Below, one piece after another: positions 46,620 to 57,084 of a DNA stretch of 64,000 nucleotides. The notes under the pieces were generated by a model. That model had not been told where the DNA came from. It worked only from the letters and a program-made list of their open reading frames with translations, and did no database searches. Every line of letters starts with the position of its first letter. The first letter of the stretch is position 1. The position numbers and the translations under genes are program-made. The stretch spans positions 8,163,602-8,227,601 of the forward strand of contig OY987227.1 in assembly GCA_963920705.1 (NCBI GenBank), written 5' to 3'. The DNA comes from Odiellus spinosus. Taxonomy: Eukaryota; Arthropoda; Arachnida; Opiliones; Phalangiidae.

Positions 46620-47640
46620 TTATTTGGTGGTGTACTAATTAAACATTATAATTAATTGATGGTGTATTAATTAACATTTATTATAATTAATTGATGGTGT
46701 ATTAATTAACATTTATTATAATTAATTGATGGTGTATTAATTAACATTTATTATAATTAATTGATGGTGTATTAATTAACATTTATTATAATTAATTGAT
46801 GGTTTATTAATTAACATTTATTATAATTAATTGATGGTTTATTAATTAATATTTATAAGAATTATTTGATGGTGTATTAATATTTATTATAATTAATTGA
46901 TGGTTTATTAATTAATATTTATAAGAATTATTTGATGGTGTATTAATATTTATTATAATTATTTGATGGTGTATTAATTAATATTTATTATAATTATTTG
47001 ATGGTGTATTAATTAATATTTATTATAATTATTTGATGGTGTATTAATTAATATTTATTATAATTATTTGATGGTGTATTAATTAATATTTATTATAATT
47101 ATTTGATGGTGTATTAATTAATATTTATTATAATTATTTGATGGTGTATTAATTAATATTTATTATAATTATTTGATGGTGTATTAATTAATATTTATTA
47201 TAATTATTTGATGGTGTATTAATTAATATTTATTATAATTATTTGATGGTGTATTAATTAGTATTTATTTTATTTGATGGTGTATTAATTTGTATTTATT
47301 TTATTTGATGGTGTATTAATTTTTAATTCATATTTATTAATATTTGTTGATGTATTTATTTTTAATTCATATTTATTAATATTTGTTGATGTATTTATTT
47401 TTAATTCATATTTATTAATATTTGTTGATGTATTTATTTTTAATTCATATTTATTAATATTTGTTGATGTATTTATTTTTAATTCATATTTATTAATATT
47501 TGTTGATGTATTTATTTTTAATTAATTTTTATTGTTAATATTTGTTGATGTATTTATTTTTAATTAATTTTTATTGTTAATATTTGTTGATGTATTTATT
47601 TTTAATTAATATTTATTATTATTTATTGGTTGGTGTAATA
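46620..47640 (+). repeat. AT-rich composite satellite (Sat-7; 35- and 39-bp units)
   Basis: Three successive sub-arrays: 35-bp units with TTAACATTTATTATAATTAA (about 46625-46855), 35-bp units with TTAATATTTATTATAATTAT (about 46930-47265), and 39-bp units with TTTTAATTCATATTTATTAA (about 47320-47520). Longer decayed units follow to about 47640. All share a GATGGTGTA or GTTGATGTA anchor. Looser units extend upstream to about 46420. Confidence 0.93.
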
Positions 47641-47644
47641 AGTA

Positions 47645-48488
47645 ATACTTGTTATTATTTGTTACGGTACGCTTAAAAATGGATTTTAAAAATTCGTTAT
47701 TATTGTTCGTCCATATTTGCTCTCTCTCTCTTTTGGGTTATTACTCTTTGGTTAGAAATAGGAAGCTCGGATAGAAATATTTCGAATCTAAAAATATCCA
47801 CGATTCTCTCTTTCCCCCTTCCACCATCCCACGCCCCTCTGTTCCGTCTCTTTCTGCCATCCGTTCATTTTAATAATAGGAAACGTTACTTTGGAAATAG
47901 GAGCCCATGAAGTCCCGAATTAATTAGTCCACCGACGAGAGAATCTAAATTTAATACTCGAGCAACCAGAGAACTGAGGGAAAGTTAGGCTTAGCGAGTG
48001 AACTCGAGAGTTAACGAGTTACTTTTTCTATACTTATAGAACAATCGGAAAACAGTTCGAGTTTGCAACGCGCGCGAAACTATTTTTAGCCCATTATTTA
48101 TTTAAATGATCTCATCACTTTTTATCGAGGGATTATACTGTTAAGAACGTATATTTTCAATTTTACAACACTGACTTAAAGCGATTAGCTACAAAAATTA
48201 AAAAAAACATTTTCCGCTTGATGACGTATATGTATCTGGAACGTTAATATCGAAAAGTTTCGAGAGAAAGGTATGCCTTTGTTAATTATTTTGAGGAAAG
48301 ATATTGCACGAAATCAATCGTATCACGTGACAGAATGAGCGGGAATTAAGTAGCCAATCAAAGTAAATATAGCTAAGGTATGGAAAATCTCAAGGCACCC
48401 TCGCTTTTTGCATACTGACTACCGGCAGTTTCTGATTGGCCGTTTTAAATGGAACACAACATAATATTATTGGTTTTAAATATTCATC
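47645..48488. other. Non-coding stretch
   Basis: Contains a pyrimidine-rich segment near 47806-47850 and one TTAGGCTTAGCG motif near 47987. No gene. Confidence 0.4.
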
Positions 48489-48490
48489 TC

Positions 48491-48674
48491 TAAAGGCCCG
48501 TTTACAAAAGAGCGGAAAGCTGAAGCGTAAGCCGATGAATGGAACAATAACAAGAGGAGGCATAGTTTCCAAAATCTCATTTTTAAACAATGTATGAACC
48601 TATGCCTCCTGTTGTTATTGCTCCATGCATCGGCTTACGCTTCAGCTTTCCGCTCTTTTGTAAACGGGCCTTTA
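48491..48674. mobile_element. Foldback FB-4 (AGGCCCGTTTACA ends)
   Basis: A 184-bp hairpin. TAAAGGCCCGTTTACAAAAG at the left pairs with CTTTTGTAAACGGGCCTTTA at the right, and pairing continues through GAAGCGTAAGCCGATG and CATCGGCTTACGCTTC for more than 70 bp with a short loop. Right flank TTAA; left flank CTAA, probably a mutated TTAA. Two opposed frames across the arms translate to similar peptides purely because the arms are palindromic. Confidence 0.88.
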
Positions 48675-48926
48675 AGCTGGGTTTTCAAAGGAGCGGGCAA
48701 AAATCCAGCGGGTGCGAGAAAAAACTGAAATATCTCGCTCCCGCTAAGCAAAAGACCGTTTTCATTAAAGCGAGTTTTTGCGCGAGAGAGTGTAAATCGC
48801 GGAAAAGAGGGTAAAAAATCGCTACCCGCTCCGATCTAACTCGATTGGATATTCTCGCTCCGCTTTCATTTTCTCGCACCCGCTGGATTTTTGCCCGCTA
48901 CCCGCTCCTTTGAAAACCCAGCTTTA
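48675..48926. mobile_element. Foldback FB-5 (GCTGGGTTTTCAAAG ends), abutting FB-4
   Basis: GCTGGGTTTTCAAAGGAGCG at the left pairs with CGCTCCTTTGAAAACCCAGC at the right. AATCCAGCGGGTGCGAGAAA pairs with TTTCTCGCACCCGCTGGATT inside. Its left end uses the same TTAA as the right end of FB-4; the right flank is TTTA. No coding capacity. Confidence 0.85.
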
Positions 48927-48929
48927 GTC

Positions 48930-49765
48930 TCTGGTTTAAAGCGGTTTTAGGGTTAATGTTGGTTGTTGTAATTCCATAAAAAAGGTTAGATTTTGATTAA
49001 ACCTGATAATTTTTGTCAATTTTTGAGCTTAACATTAACCAGCCATTGGCCAAATCCGTTTCTATTTTCGAATCATATCTTTATCACGTGATTTTCACCG
49101 GAAACTGTGAGCCAAAGTAAGCTTAAAGAGGGTTTTAGGCATAGTCACTCTTTTTCATTAACTATAATTTCTTTGAGCCAAGGGACAAATATATTGATGA
49201 CAAAATGAATATTTATGTTTTAAAAATTGCATCGACTCGTTATGAAACTTCAAACCCATTCTAACTAAATAATGTTTCAGTCTGAGAAGTGATCAATATC
49301 ACGGTTTAAAAGAGACTAAATTTCGTCTCTTTTAAGACCGCGACTGACTGCGAAACAGGACGAGGAAGAACTAAGACCCAAAATTGTGAAGAGATAAGGA
49401 ATTTAAAAGCTTAAATTTCTCGATGACTCGGCGATTTCTCCCAGAGTCAATCAGGATTACTCCCTTTTCAATGAAAAAAAAAGGAGGAAAATTGAGTTTG
49501 TATTCACGATAGAAAGCTGAATTAAGTGATGAAAAAGAGAGAGGAAATACTTCAAAGTTCACATACTATTAACCTATTTGTTTTATTCAATGACTTTCAA
49601 CGAACAAACAAATATATGGCTATAAATCTAGCTTCAATTTTGCTACAGAAGCAGCCTTCGTCATTTACTTTATTCCTCTGGAATGACGCGTTCTTAAGAA
49701 ACATCAAAATGAAAAGGTCAAACATATATTTTTAATTTTTTTTTAGGTATGACGTATAATTTATT
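48930..49765. other. Non-coding stretch
   Basis: No feature recognised. An isolated GACGCGTTCTTAAGAAAC near 49684 also occurs beside DR-2 at 24.94 kb. Confidence 0.4.
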
Positions 49766-49767
49766 TC

Positions 49768-50110
49768 TGGAACGTAATTAACTATAATTTTGATACGAAA
49801 GGTAGGACTTGATCTGGATTAAGTACGTTTACGAAAAAGACAGCGCGAAAGCGACCTTATCACGTGCCAGAACACGCGAGAATCAACGGTAGTCTCTCCA
49901 ATAACCACGCGACCATAGTGATGACGTAGTATTCCGTGGAAATTATTTTTAAAATTTCGAAAATGGCGATTATAAAATTTGAATTTTTACTGTCGTGGTA
50001 ATCCTTTCTATGACATATGTATATATATTTGAATCGTTTTTTAACAATCTTTACGAAAATGCTCCTCAATTTCCAATTGGAGTTCGTGAAAAATCCATGA
50101 CAGCCTCTCT
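49768..50110 (+). repeat. Dispersed repeat DR-1, copy 4
   Basis: GATACGAAAGGTAGGACTTG, TGGATTAAGTACGTTTACG, AGCGCGAAAGCGACCTTATC, CACGTGCCAGAACACGCGAG, GATGACGTAGTATT and AATTTCCAATTGGAGTTCG, in family order. Together with copy 3 it extends the family upstream to TAATTAAC/TATAATTTTGATACGA. Confidence 0.88.
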
Positions 50111-50457
50111 TTAAAGAATTTATAATATACGCGGAGTTGCAACTTTGAAAGGAACTTCAAGTCCAAGAATTCGGGGTCCCCTTTTAGGATTTAATTTAAT
50201 ATAGATATTGTTCTTCGTTTAGGTAGGTTATCCTTTAAGACGTTGGATAAAAAGAACTAGGCAAAAATAAAACTACATTGGAAATATAACTTTTCACATC
50301 CCAAAAGAGCTTATACCTCTTTTTCTTTCCAGGGATCTCCTCTTTTTTTATTACTGGGTATTTGGAGTTGTACTAGTTTTTTTTTATATTTTTTTACGGG
50401 GCGAAAGAGGTTTCTGGAAATCGAGGTTGAAGAGGACAGGGTGTATAAGAGAGGACC

Positions 50458-50495
50458 GGGGTTGGGGGATTAGGGGAGAAAGGGGGAGAAAGGGG
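50458..50495 (+). other. Putative G-quadruplex, plus strand (strong)
   Basis: Five G-runs of 4-5 bases are separated by loops of 2, 4, 5 and 5 bases, well inside the canonical pattern. It sits at the start of a GC-richer island (50440-50640). Confidence 0.7.
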
Positions 50496-50726
50496 TTTCG
50501 GAATGGCGTAGAGAAGAAATCTATAACCCTTTGAATAGCGGCCAACATCGAAAGTCACGCAGTACGCGTTGTAAACAATCGGAGAGGCGCTCTTTCCTCG
50601 AGCAACCAGAAGCGGCTAGCTAGCAGCGACAAAAAAGAAATACGCTGAACACAGAAGTATAGCTAGAGAAGAGAAAGCTACAGAGAAAGAATAGGGCCAC
50701 TATAAATAACCGTTCCTCTTACTCTT

Positions 50727-50727
<1 letters not shown>

Positions 50728-50757
<30 letters not shown>
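50728..50757 (+). repeat. A30 homopolymer
   Basis: Thirty uninterrupted A, preceded by ACTCTTC. No retroposed body was recognised upstream, so I call it a simple repeat. Confidence 0.9.
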
Positions 50758-50760
<3 letters not shown>

Positions 50761-51102
50761 AAAAGAAAGGTTAGGATGGTTGGATGCGCGGTTTTCTAAG
50801 CCTCTGGACATTCATTCCCTCGCTTGCCCGCTACATATATCGATACAGAAACAAGATAGGCAGTACAATTTACAATAAAAACGGTTAAAATAAATTAAAA
50901 CCCAATATGATTTGATTTTATAGGCTAAGGAGTGAGAGGAATTTAGAAAACAGTATTATCAAATTTTTGAATTGAAAATTGCGCTAAATCTCGCAAAAAT
51001 AACTTAGAATAATCTCGACCTACAACCACGACCTTTCCCTCTGTGACGCATAGATTTGAACAGATCTATATTGTACATCGATTTTAGTACTAAATAGCTA
51101 CG

Positions 51103-51347
51103 TTCACACTAGCCTATCCCAATCTATTTCGAATCGTAAAATCTAACCGATATTCAAATCGCCCTGAGTTGTTTTAATAGCTATATTCACATATAAACCG
51201 ATTTATTACCTTATTATCTATCTCTGCAGTTGAATCCGAATCGGTTTAATCTGGTTTCCAAATCAGTTTCGAGAAAAGACTGTTTCCAGTTAACATGACT
51301 TTGCAAACGTTTTAAATCGATTCGAAGGACTAGTGTGACAGCAGCTT
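51103..51347 (-). mobile_element. Foldback FB-8, copy 2 (reverse)
   Basis: ACGTTCACACTAGCCTAT at the left and GACTAGTGTGACAGC at the right are inverted. The right half (ACTGTTTCCAGTTAACATGA, then TTTTAAATCGATTCGAAGG) is the reverse complement of the left half of the 21570 element. Confidence 0.78.
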
Positions 51348-51349
51348 AT

Positions 51350-51890
51350 ATATCTAGCGTCAATCGAAACGTTCGAACTACAAGGCAGATTTTTAAAAAA
51401 CCAAGCGTAAATGAGGTCTTAAAATCGCGCTACTTATTGGCTACTTATATATTCACCATTACTAAAATGAAGTTAGGCTTAGCGGGGGATGAAATCACGC
51501 CTAAAGAAAAACATTTTTTTTTTCACAGGTACTTTGACCGGTTACTTTTCTTCATTATCCGTTTAAAAACTAAATTCCTAAGAGAGTTAAGTATTGATCA
51601 AATAACCCTGGAAAACTACCTCTTAGGAAGGGTTTAAATAAAGATCCCCCGTGAATAGAGGGAGATATAGAATTGTCAGAGTTCCGAGGTAGAAACAACA
51701 ACGGTACTACGGAGGAAACGACGCTATTCTTAGCGATAGTACTTCTAAGTAGGAGTAGTCGGAGTAGGAGGGCATTATCAAAGTACGAATAAAGAGAGAA
51801 AAGAGGTTTCGGGAGAGAAGGACGTCGTATAGGAATGGAATCTTGGTCCTAGCCGTATACCACATCCACTCTCGGACATAACAATGAAAC
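51350..51890. other. Non-coding stretch between two FB-8 copies
   Basis: Holds one TTAGGCTTAGCGGG motif near 51472. The 100-codon frame at 51335-51637 begins in the FB-8 end and has no domain. Confidence 0.4.
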
Positions 51891-51895
51891 TAAAG

Positions 51896-52043
51896 ATACG
51901 TTCACACTAGCCACTTTGAAAACATTTTCAATCTTGTTTTGAATGTTCCAAGTAACGTTTGAAGCGAATAATTCCATTTTATGGCTCATGATCTCTACAG
52001 CTATCTCAAACTTGTTTCAAAGCTTCTAGTGTGAACGCGACTT
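51896..52043. mobile_element. Foldback FB-8, short copy
   Basis: AGATACGTTCACACTAGCC at the left and TTCTAGTGTGAACGCGACT at the right are inverted ends around about 110 bp. Flanking TAA on both sides suggests a 3-bp duplication. The interior is shorter than in the other two copies. Confidence 0.72.
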
Positions 52044-52389
52044 AAGTACGCGGGTATGACTGAGCCGAAGGGTAGCGGCACTCTCAGTATCTAGGCGCGT
52101 GAAGATAGAGCCAAAATAAAGGGGATTTTGCTTCCTGAAGCGGCTAGGAGCATTCAGAAAGTCATTTATGACTTCGAGATAGCGCGAGAAATTACCTAGA
52201 CGTAATTACAGACGGAAAAGGTAGGTTCGCCTATAATACCCTGTACCCCATTTACATTCCACGCGAGGCAAAGAAGTGTACACGCCCGAATTACAATCAC
52301 CACGAGAAAAAAAGCTGCCCTAAAACTCATTCGAATCGTAAATTTTTATTATTATTGGTTAGAAAGACTTCAAGAATTTCCCGATTTCT

Positions 52390-52745
52390 TCCTACGACTT
52401 TTTCAACTATTTTTTTATTTTTCCCACTTCCCCAAGAAATTTTGAACGAATTTTCCAAATTTACCCGACTTTCAATGACCTTTCAAAGTATTTTTAAAAT
52501 TAACCTGACTTCCCATGACCTTTTGAACCAATTTTAAAATTTACTCAGCGTTCCATGACCTTTTGAACCCATTTTCCAAATTTATCGGACTTTCAAAGAG
52601 CTTTCAAACCATTTTTTTAAATTTACCCGACTTCCCATGACCTTTTGAACCAATTTTTAAATTTACTCCACGGTTCAAAACCTTTTGAACCAATAATCAA
52701 AATTTGCCGGACCATCAGAGACCTTTCAAACCTATTTTTCAATTG
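52390..52745 (+). repeat. Degenerate array of about 40 bp (TGACCTTTTGAACCAAT type)
   Basis: Imperfect units of CCATGACCTTTTGAACCAAT plus AAATTTACCCGACTT. Clearly related to the 24580-24900 array (TGACCTTTTGGGCCAAT) but with a different homogenised variant. Confidence 0.75.
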
Positions 52746-52749
52746 TCAA

Positions 52750-54370
52750 CAAATTTCCAAAATAAATAGATTTAAAATATCCCAAACTATACGCTCTCAC
52801 TGACATTTCACTGATCATCTTTTGAGATTTATAATTATTAATTTATTAAGGAATAAAATTTGTATGAATTAATAAACATGATTCATATCACTTTTGGAGG
52901 TTTAGTGTGACAAGCCTATATACTTAATATAACGTATATAATCCAAGATAAGAAGAAATATAATTTTACCCTTATTTACAAAGAGGTTCGATGAACTTAA
53001 TTTTTCGTTTCATTCATGATAAGAAAGCTTCATAGGCCATTGTACCAATAACCACGTAACACGTACAACTTAGGCACGAGTTCCAAATTAATAATATATC
53101 CCATATTATAATCGCGTGACAGCCATATTTAGGGAATTAAAGGGTTAGGAACTTAAAAACAATTACTAAGTACTGACAGATAAAACAAATTGTACTGATT
53201 TGATTAATAACCTTATAATCAATTTCTAAATGGTAAAATCTTTCAGTTTCTTAAGTAACTGTCGCAGATGACGTCGCGAACCCGATGGCGCGCACCACTA
53301 AATGTTTTTAAATTGTATTTAGGCTTAGCGCGATACTACTTAGAAGTTAACTCAAATTAGGCCAGTAGAATCTCATTGTCAAAATAGATCACGCGCTGAT
53401 GACATCATTAGAGTTAATGGTACATCAAAATGTCAATTTTGTTAGCACGAAATATTTTTTTTTTTCATAATGTATATTTAATACCCAAATTGGAGACATT
53501 TTAGAAAAAAAAAAAAGGCTGTAACACTTAAGTTTAAGCTCGCGTTAACTATTCAGATTAGGTATAAGATAACTACACCTCATCTTCCTTCTCCTCCAAC
53601 CAGCGTCGCCATAAAATATTAACCCCGATATCAAAAACGACAAAACGTAGGCTCTATCGAGTAAAGGTTTGAGAAAGCCATAGACTTTTTTTTTACGAGC
53701 TATCCGAGATTATTGGAAACGGTATATATACTTTGGTGAAAGCCAATATCAGCCGGAGAAGTATCGAATTATATCAAAATGTTACGTTCCTTACAGCTTA
53801 ACTTAAAGGGAAACTGCCACAACTTATGTGTTTTAGAAGGAAAATATTTTAAATAAAAAAAGGAAACATTAACTTTAAAATACTATAACGTAGGGTCCTA
53901 AATAATTATAAGATCTCGGGAAATTAGATTATAGTTAAAATTAAAGCACGCACATTCCTCACTAAGGCGACATTGCTGGAGTTAATTATTAATATAATTA
54001 ATTATTTTTCAGTTCTAATTCATTTGTTGATTTAATTTGGTTTAATTGTTCTCGTATTGAAACAAACTTTGATGTACTTCTGGAATATTTTCGTTTCAAC
54101 TAATAAACGTAATAAATATAGTGACACTTCCCCTTTTAAGATAAAAAAGAGGAAGGGAGAGTTAAAGTAAAGAGAAAAAATTTAATCGTGACATGTTTTA
54201 TGGATAATCCACGTCGCGAAGTCTTCGCGAAGAAACGAAGCACCGAGATACCTCGGGAAAGTCAATTTGAAATTACGGCTTGTTTGAAGCTTAGTCCTGG
54301 AGAAATAAAATGGTAGGGATAAATGGAATGGAGCGTTTTTAAAGAATTGAAACCTCCGAGTGATATTCCG
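52750..54370. other. AT-rich non-coding stretch
   Basis: One AGGCTTAGCGCGA motif near 53322 and a TTAA|AGGGAAACT FB-2-like terminus near 53805 without a second arm. No gene. Confidence 0.4.
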
Positions 54371-54375
54371 AGTGT

Positions 54376-54700
54376 ATATATATAAAGTGAGGGAGAAAGA
54401 GTCAGATAGAAGATAGAATGAAGATGGGGTCTGTATCGGGTGGGGGGAGGTTGAGACGGAAGCCTTGGTCGTTGGACGTCGGAGTAAATTGCCTCGGTAC
54501 ACGGACAATGGCGCCAAGTTACTGGCAAAGACAACTTCTTCCACGCTAAGCCCGATCATTTGTCAAAGGGTCCAGAAAAGAAATAAAGCGAATAAAAGGA
54601 GATCTCTCTCTAGCCTCTCGTCTCTCTCTTCTCTTCCGACGACCAGAGATTCGAGAGCTCGCTCAGTCTACAGAAAGCACCATCTTTGCTCCACTCTGAC
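54376..54700. other. GC-richer island with TATA-like start
   Basis: TATATATATAAAGTGAGGG is followed by G/A-rich and then CpG- and CT-rich sequence. Overlapping frames on both strands (up to 125 codons) lack domains. The TATA-like element might be a core promoter, but no transcript evidence exists in sequence. Confidence 0.3.
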
Positions 54701-54704
54701 AAAT

Positions 54705-55735
54705 AAAATCGCGGTGGAGCTAAAACGTTGTAAAATAGTTTTTACGCGAAAAATCCATCAAATAAATTACAGATTTTAAACCGAGGAGTTATACTGCTTA
54801 AAAATGAAATTAAATTAAAAAAAAAATATTTTGTATTGAAAACTAATACATAAATGGTGCTGGCAGGGTTTTTTTTTTATTATTATTAACTCCAAATGGA
54901 AATAGATAATTTAAAAAAGTTATAACTTATTAAAAGCTTAACTCAAATTTCATTAAGGTTTTCACGAGAAATCTTTGAAAACGTCACTATGATATTTAAC
55001 CATGATTGGTCTCACGCGTGTTTTAATTATTATAAATGCATCATTATCTCCTGTCAAAAATACTAAATTAAAAAAATACTAAAATAAATAGAATTTCTTG
55101 AAAAATTAAATTTTTCCGAGATAGTACATTTTGCTCCGTGAAATTTTCTATTTCTCCAAATTCTCCGCGCGAGGTCTAAGAGTTTTCTAGAAAATAAGTA
55201 TATACGTAAGGAACTATAGGTTTCTTGGAAGACGGAAAAGTTTCCCCGCGACGCGAGTTCCTCTATAAAACCAAGAATAAATAGATCCAACGTCGGGACC
55301 ACTATTTTTGGGGGTTAGACCGCGAGGATATCTTATATATATGGACGGACGAGCTCGTACCGACGGGAGGGTGGTTAGAATCGTGGCCTTTAATAATGCA
55401 TTTCGCTGATTTAGATTAATGACTCAATTTGTTTGTAGCGATGTATAATGGATTCATGTTGAATACTAAACTAAAACTATCAATTACAGAGAAAGAGAAA
55501 CGAACCCCGGCCTGCAAGGACATCCCACCAAGAGAGAGTGCGAGAGAGATCAGTACAAAATGAGCTTAAAGTGAGGTTGTCATAGAGTTTTTCGGTTTCA
55601 AACAGTTTTAAAAATCGGGTTTTGAACATGATATTTCTGATTATTTTATTTTTATTCTTAATTTGAAATTATCCATGGGAAGTCTATGATAAATTCAATG
55701 TAATCTGATTATCTCGACTGATAATCCAAATATTT
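54705..55735. other. Non-coding stretch
   Basis: AT-rich. Nothing recognised. Confidence 0.4.
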
Positions 55736-55737
55736 GT

Positions 55738-56330
55738 GGATTTTCTTGTCTAAAATAAGAGTTTTAGAAATTTTCCTGATTTTCTTGATTAAAATTTTAC
55801 CAGATATTTCCCTGATTTTCTTAATTAAATTTTTTTCAGATATTTCGCTGATTTTCTTAAATCATATTTCCTCAGATGTTTTCCTGATTTTCTTAATCAT
55901 ATTTCCTCAGATGTTTACCCGATTTTCTTAATTATTTTCCCAGATCTTTTCCTGATTTTCTTAATTATTTTCCCAAATACTTCCTTGATATTCTTAATTA
56001 TAATTTTCCCAGATATTTCCCTAATTTCTAAATTATAATTTTCCTAGATATTTCCCCAATTTATTAATTATAATTTCTGATATTTCCATGATTTTCTTAA
56101 TTGTAATTTTCCCAGATATTTCCCTAACTTCCTTAAATAATTATAATTTTCCCACATATTTCATTGATTTTCTTAAATAATTATAATTTTCCCACATATT
56201 TCATTGATTTTCTTAAATAATTATAATTTTCCCACATATTTCATTGATTTTCTTAAATAATTATAATTTTCCCACATATTTCATTGATTTTCTTAAATAA
56301 TTATAATTTTCCCTAATATTTAAGAGTTTT
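55738..56330 (+). repeat. Degenerate-to-perfect 40-bp array (Sat-8)
   Basis: The region opens with loose CCTGATTTTCTTAATTA plus TTTTCCCAGATATTT units. It ends with four near-identical 40-bp units (TTCATTGATTTTCTTAAATA, then ATTATAATTTTCCCACATAT) at 56160-56310. The 65-codon frame at 55734-55931 (LIFLI-type repeats) is a by-product. Confidence 0.88.
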
Positions 56331-56334
56331 TAAT

Positions 56335-56690
56335 TTACATTTCGGGTGTTGTAATATCATTTCTCCATCTTGTTATTTTCTCCCGCATAGCCCAATTTTT
56401 CTTTAGAATCCCTCTTCTTAGGGGTTTCTCGTAAGATGGCTCTACTATCGCGAGATTTTTTCCAGTAAAAAGAAATCGGCCGATTTTTCTTTTCTTTGAA
56501 CAAAAGTAAAAAGAAAACCCATCCCTCCTCCCATAAGACGGCTATAGCGTATACTCTATCGCGAGACGGATGGACTTTCTAATTTCGTCTTTTCCCCAAG
56601 TTTCACTGTTCAATTCTAGAGAGAGAGAGAAAAGTGGAAACTCCCCCGGCTCAATATACCTCAGCATTTTATTTATATACAACACTAATA
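56335..56690. other. Non-coding stretch
   Basis: Two CGGCTATAGCGTATA/GCGAGA-type words near 56440-56570 look locally duplicated (TATCGCGAGA twice). No gene. Confidence 0.35.
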
Positions 56691-57080
56691 TCAAAAGTCC
56701 ATCACATTATTCAATAAAAGTAAACAACGCCCCGTAGCTTAATAATATCAGCAAAGGGCCGGGTAAACGTACTAGAACATTACTTGAAACTAGCGAAAAA
56801 AGTCATCACCCCTGTCTGTCTTGAGTGATTTGGACTCTTCCTCGATATTTCAAGTCGGGAGAAGGGGACGGAATTTGGGCGGGCCGCGCTTGGCTATATT
56901 GCCCCTTAACTCCATAATTTCTCCGGAGAGTGGCGCTTCCTCCGTTCACTATTTACACCGTCTGCGGCCGCTAGAGTGTCTCGAATCAGAATGTGCCGGT
57001 ATATTTACACGGACTTTTGCTGATAGTGTTAAGCTACGGGGCGTTGCTTACTTTTAAGGAATGAAGTGATAAACTTTTGA
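56691..57080 (+). mobile_element. Foldback FB-7, copy 2 (uninterrupted)
   Basis: TCAAAAGTCCATCAC at the left and GTGATAAACTTTTGA at the right are inverted, followed inward by AACAACGCCCCGTAGCTTAA and AGCTACGGGGCGTTGCTTA. Both flanks begin CACTA (56683 and 57081), suggesting a short, partly decayed target duplication. This intact copy defines what FB-7 looked like before the 27951 insertion. Confidence 0.88.
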
Positions 57081-57084
57081 CACT

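Noticed and set aside
48390-48814. Opposed ORFs with similar peptides (GLRFSFPLFCKRAF)
   Set aside because: They read the two arms of the FB-4 palindrome, so the likeness comes from the inverted repeat.
50728-50757. A30 as the tail of a retroposed gene or SINE
   Set aside because: No RNA-derived body, A/B boxes or target duplication was found upstream.
54182-54779. Overlapping ORFs of 90-125 codons on both strands
   Set aside because: Three frames overlap in a CT/GA-rich island, which depletes stops by composition. None shows a domain.
56691-57080. FB-7 duplication called as a clean 8-bp hAT site
   Set aside because: Only CACTA is shared exactly between flanks; the next three bases differ, so I do not assign a superfamily.
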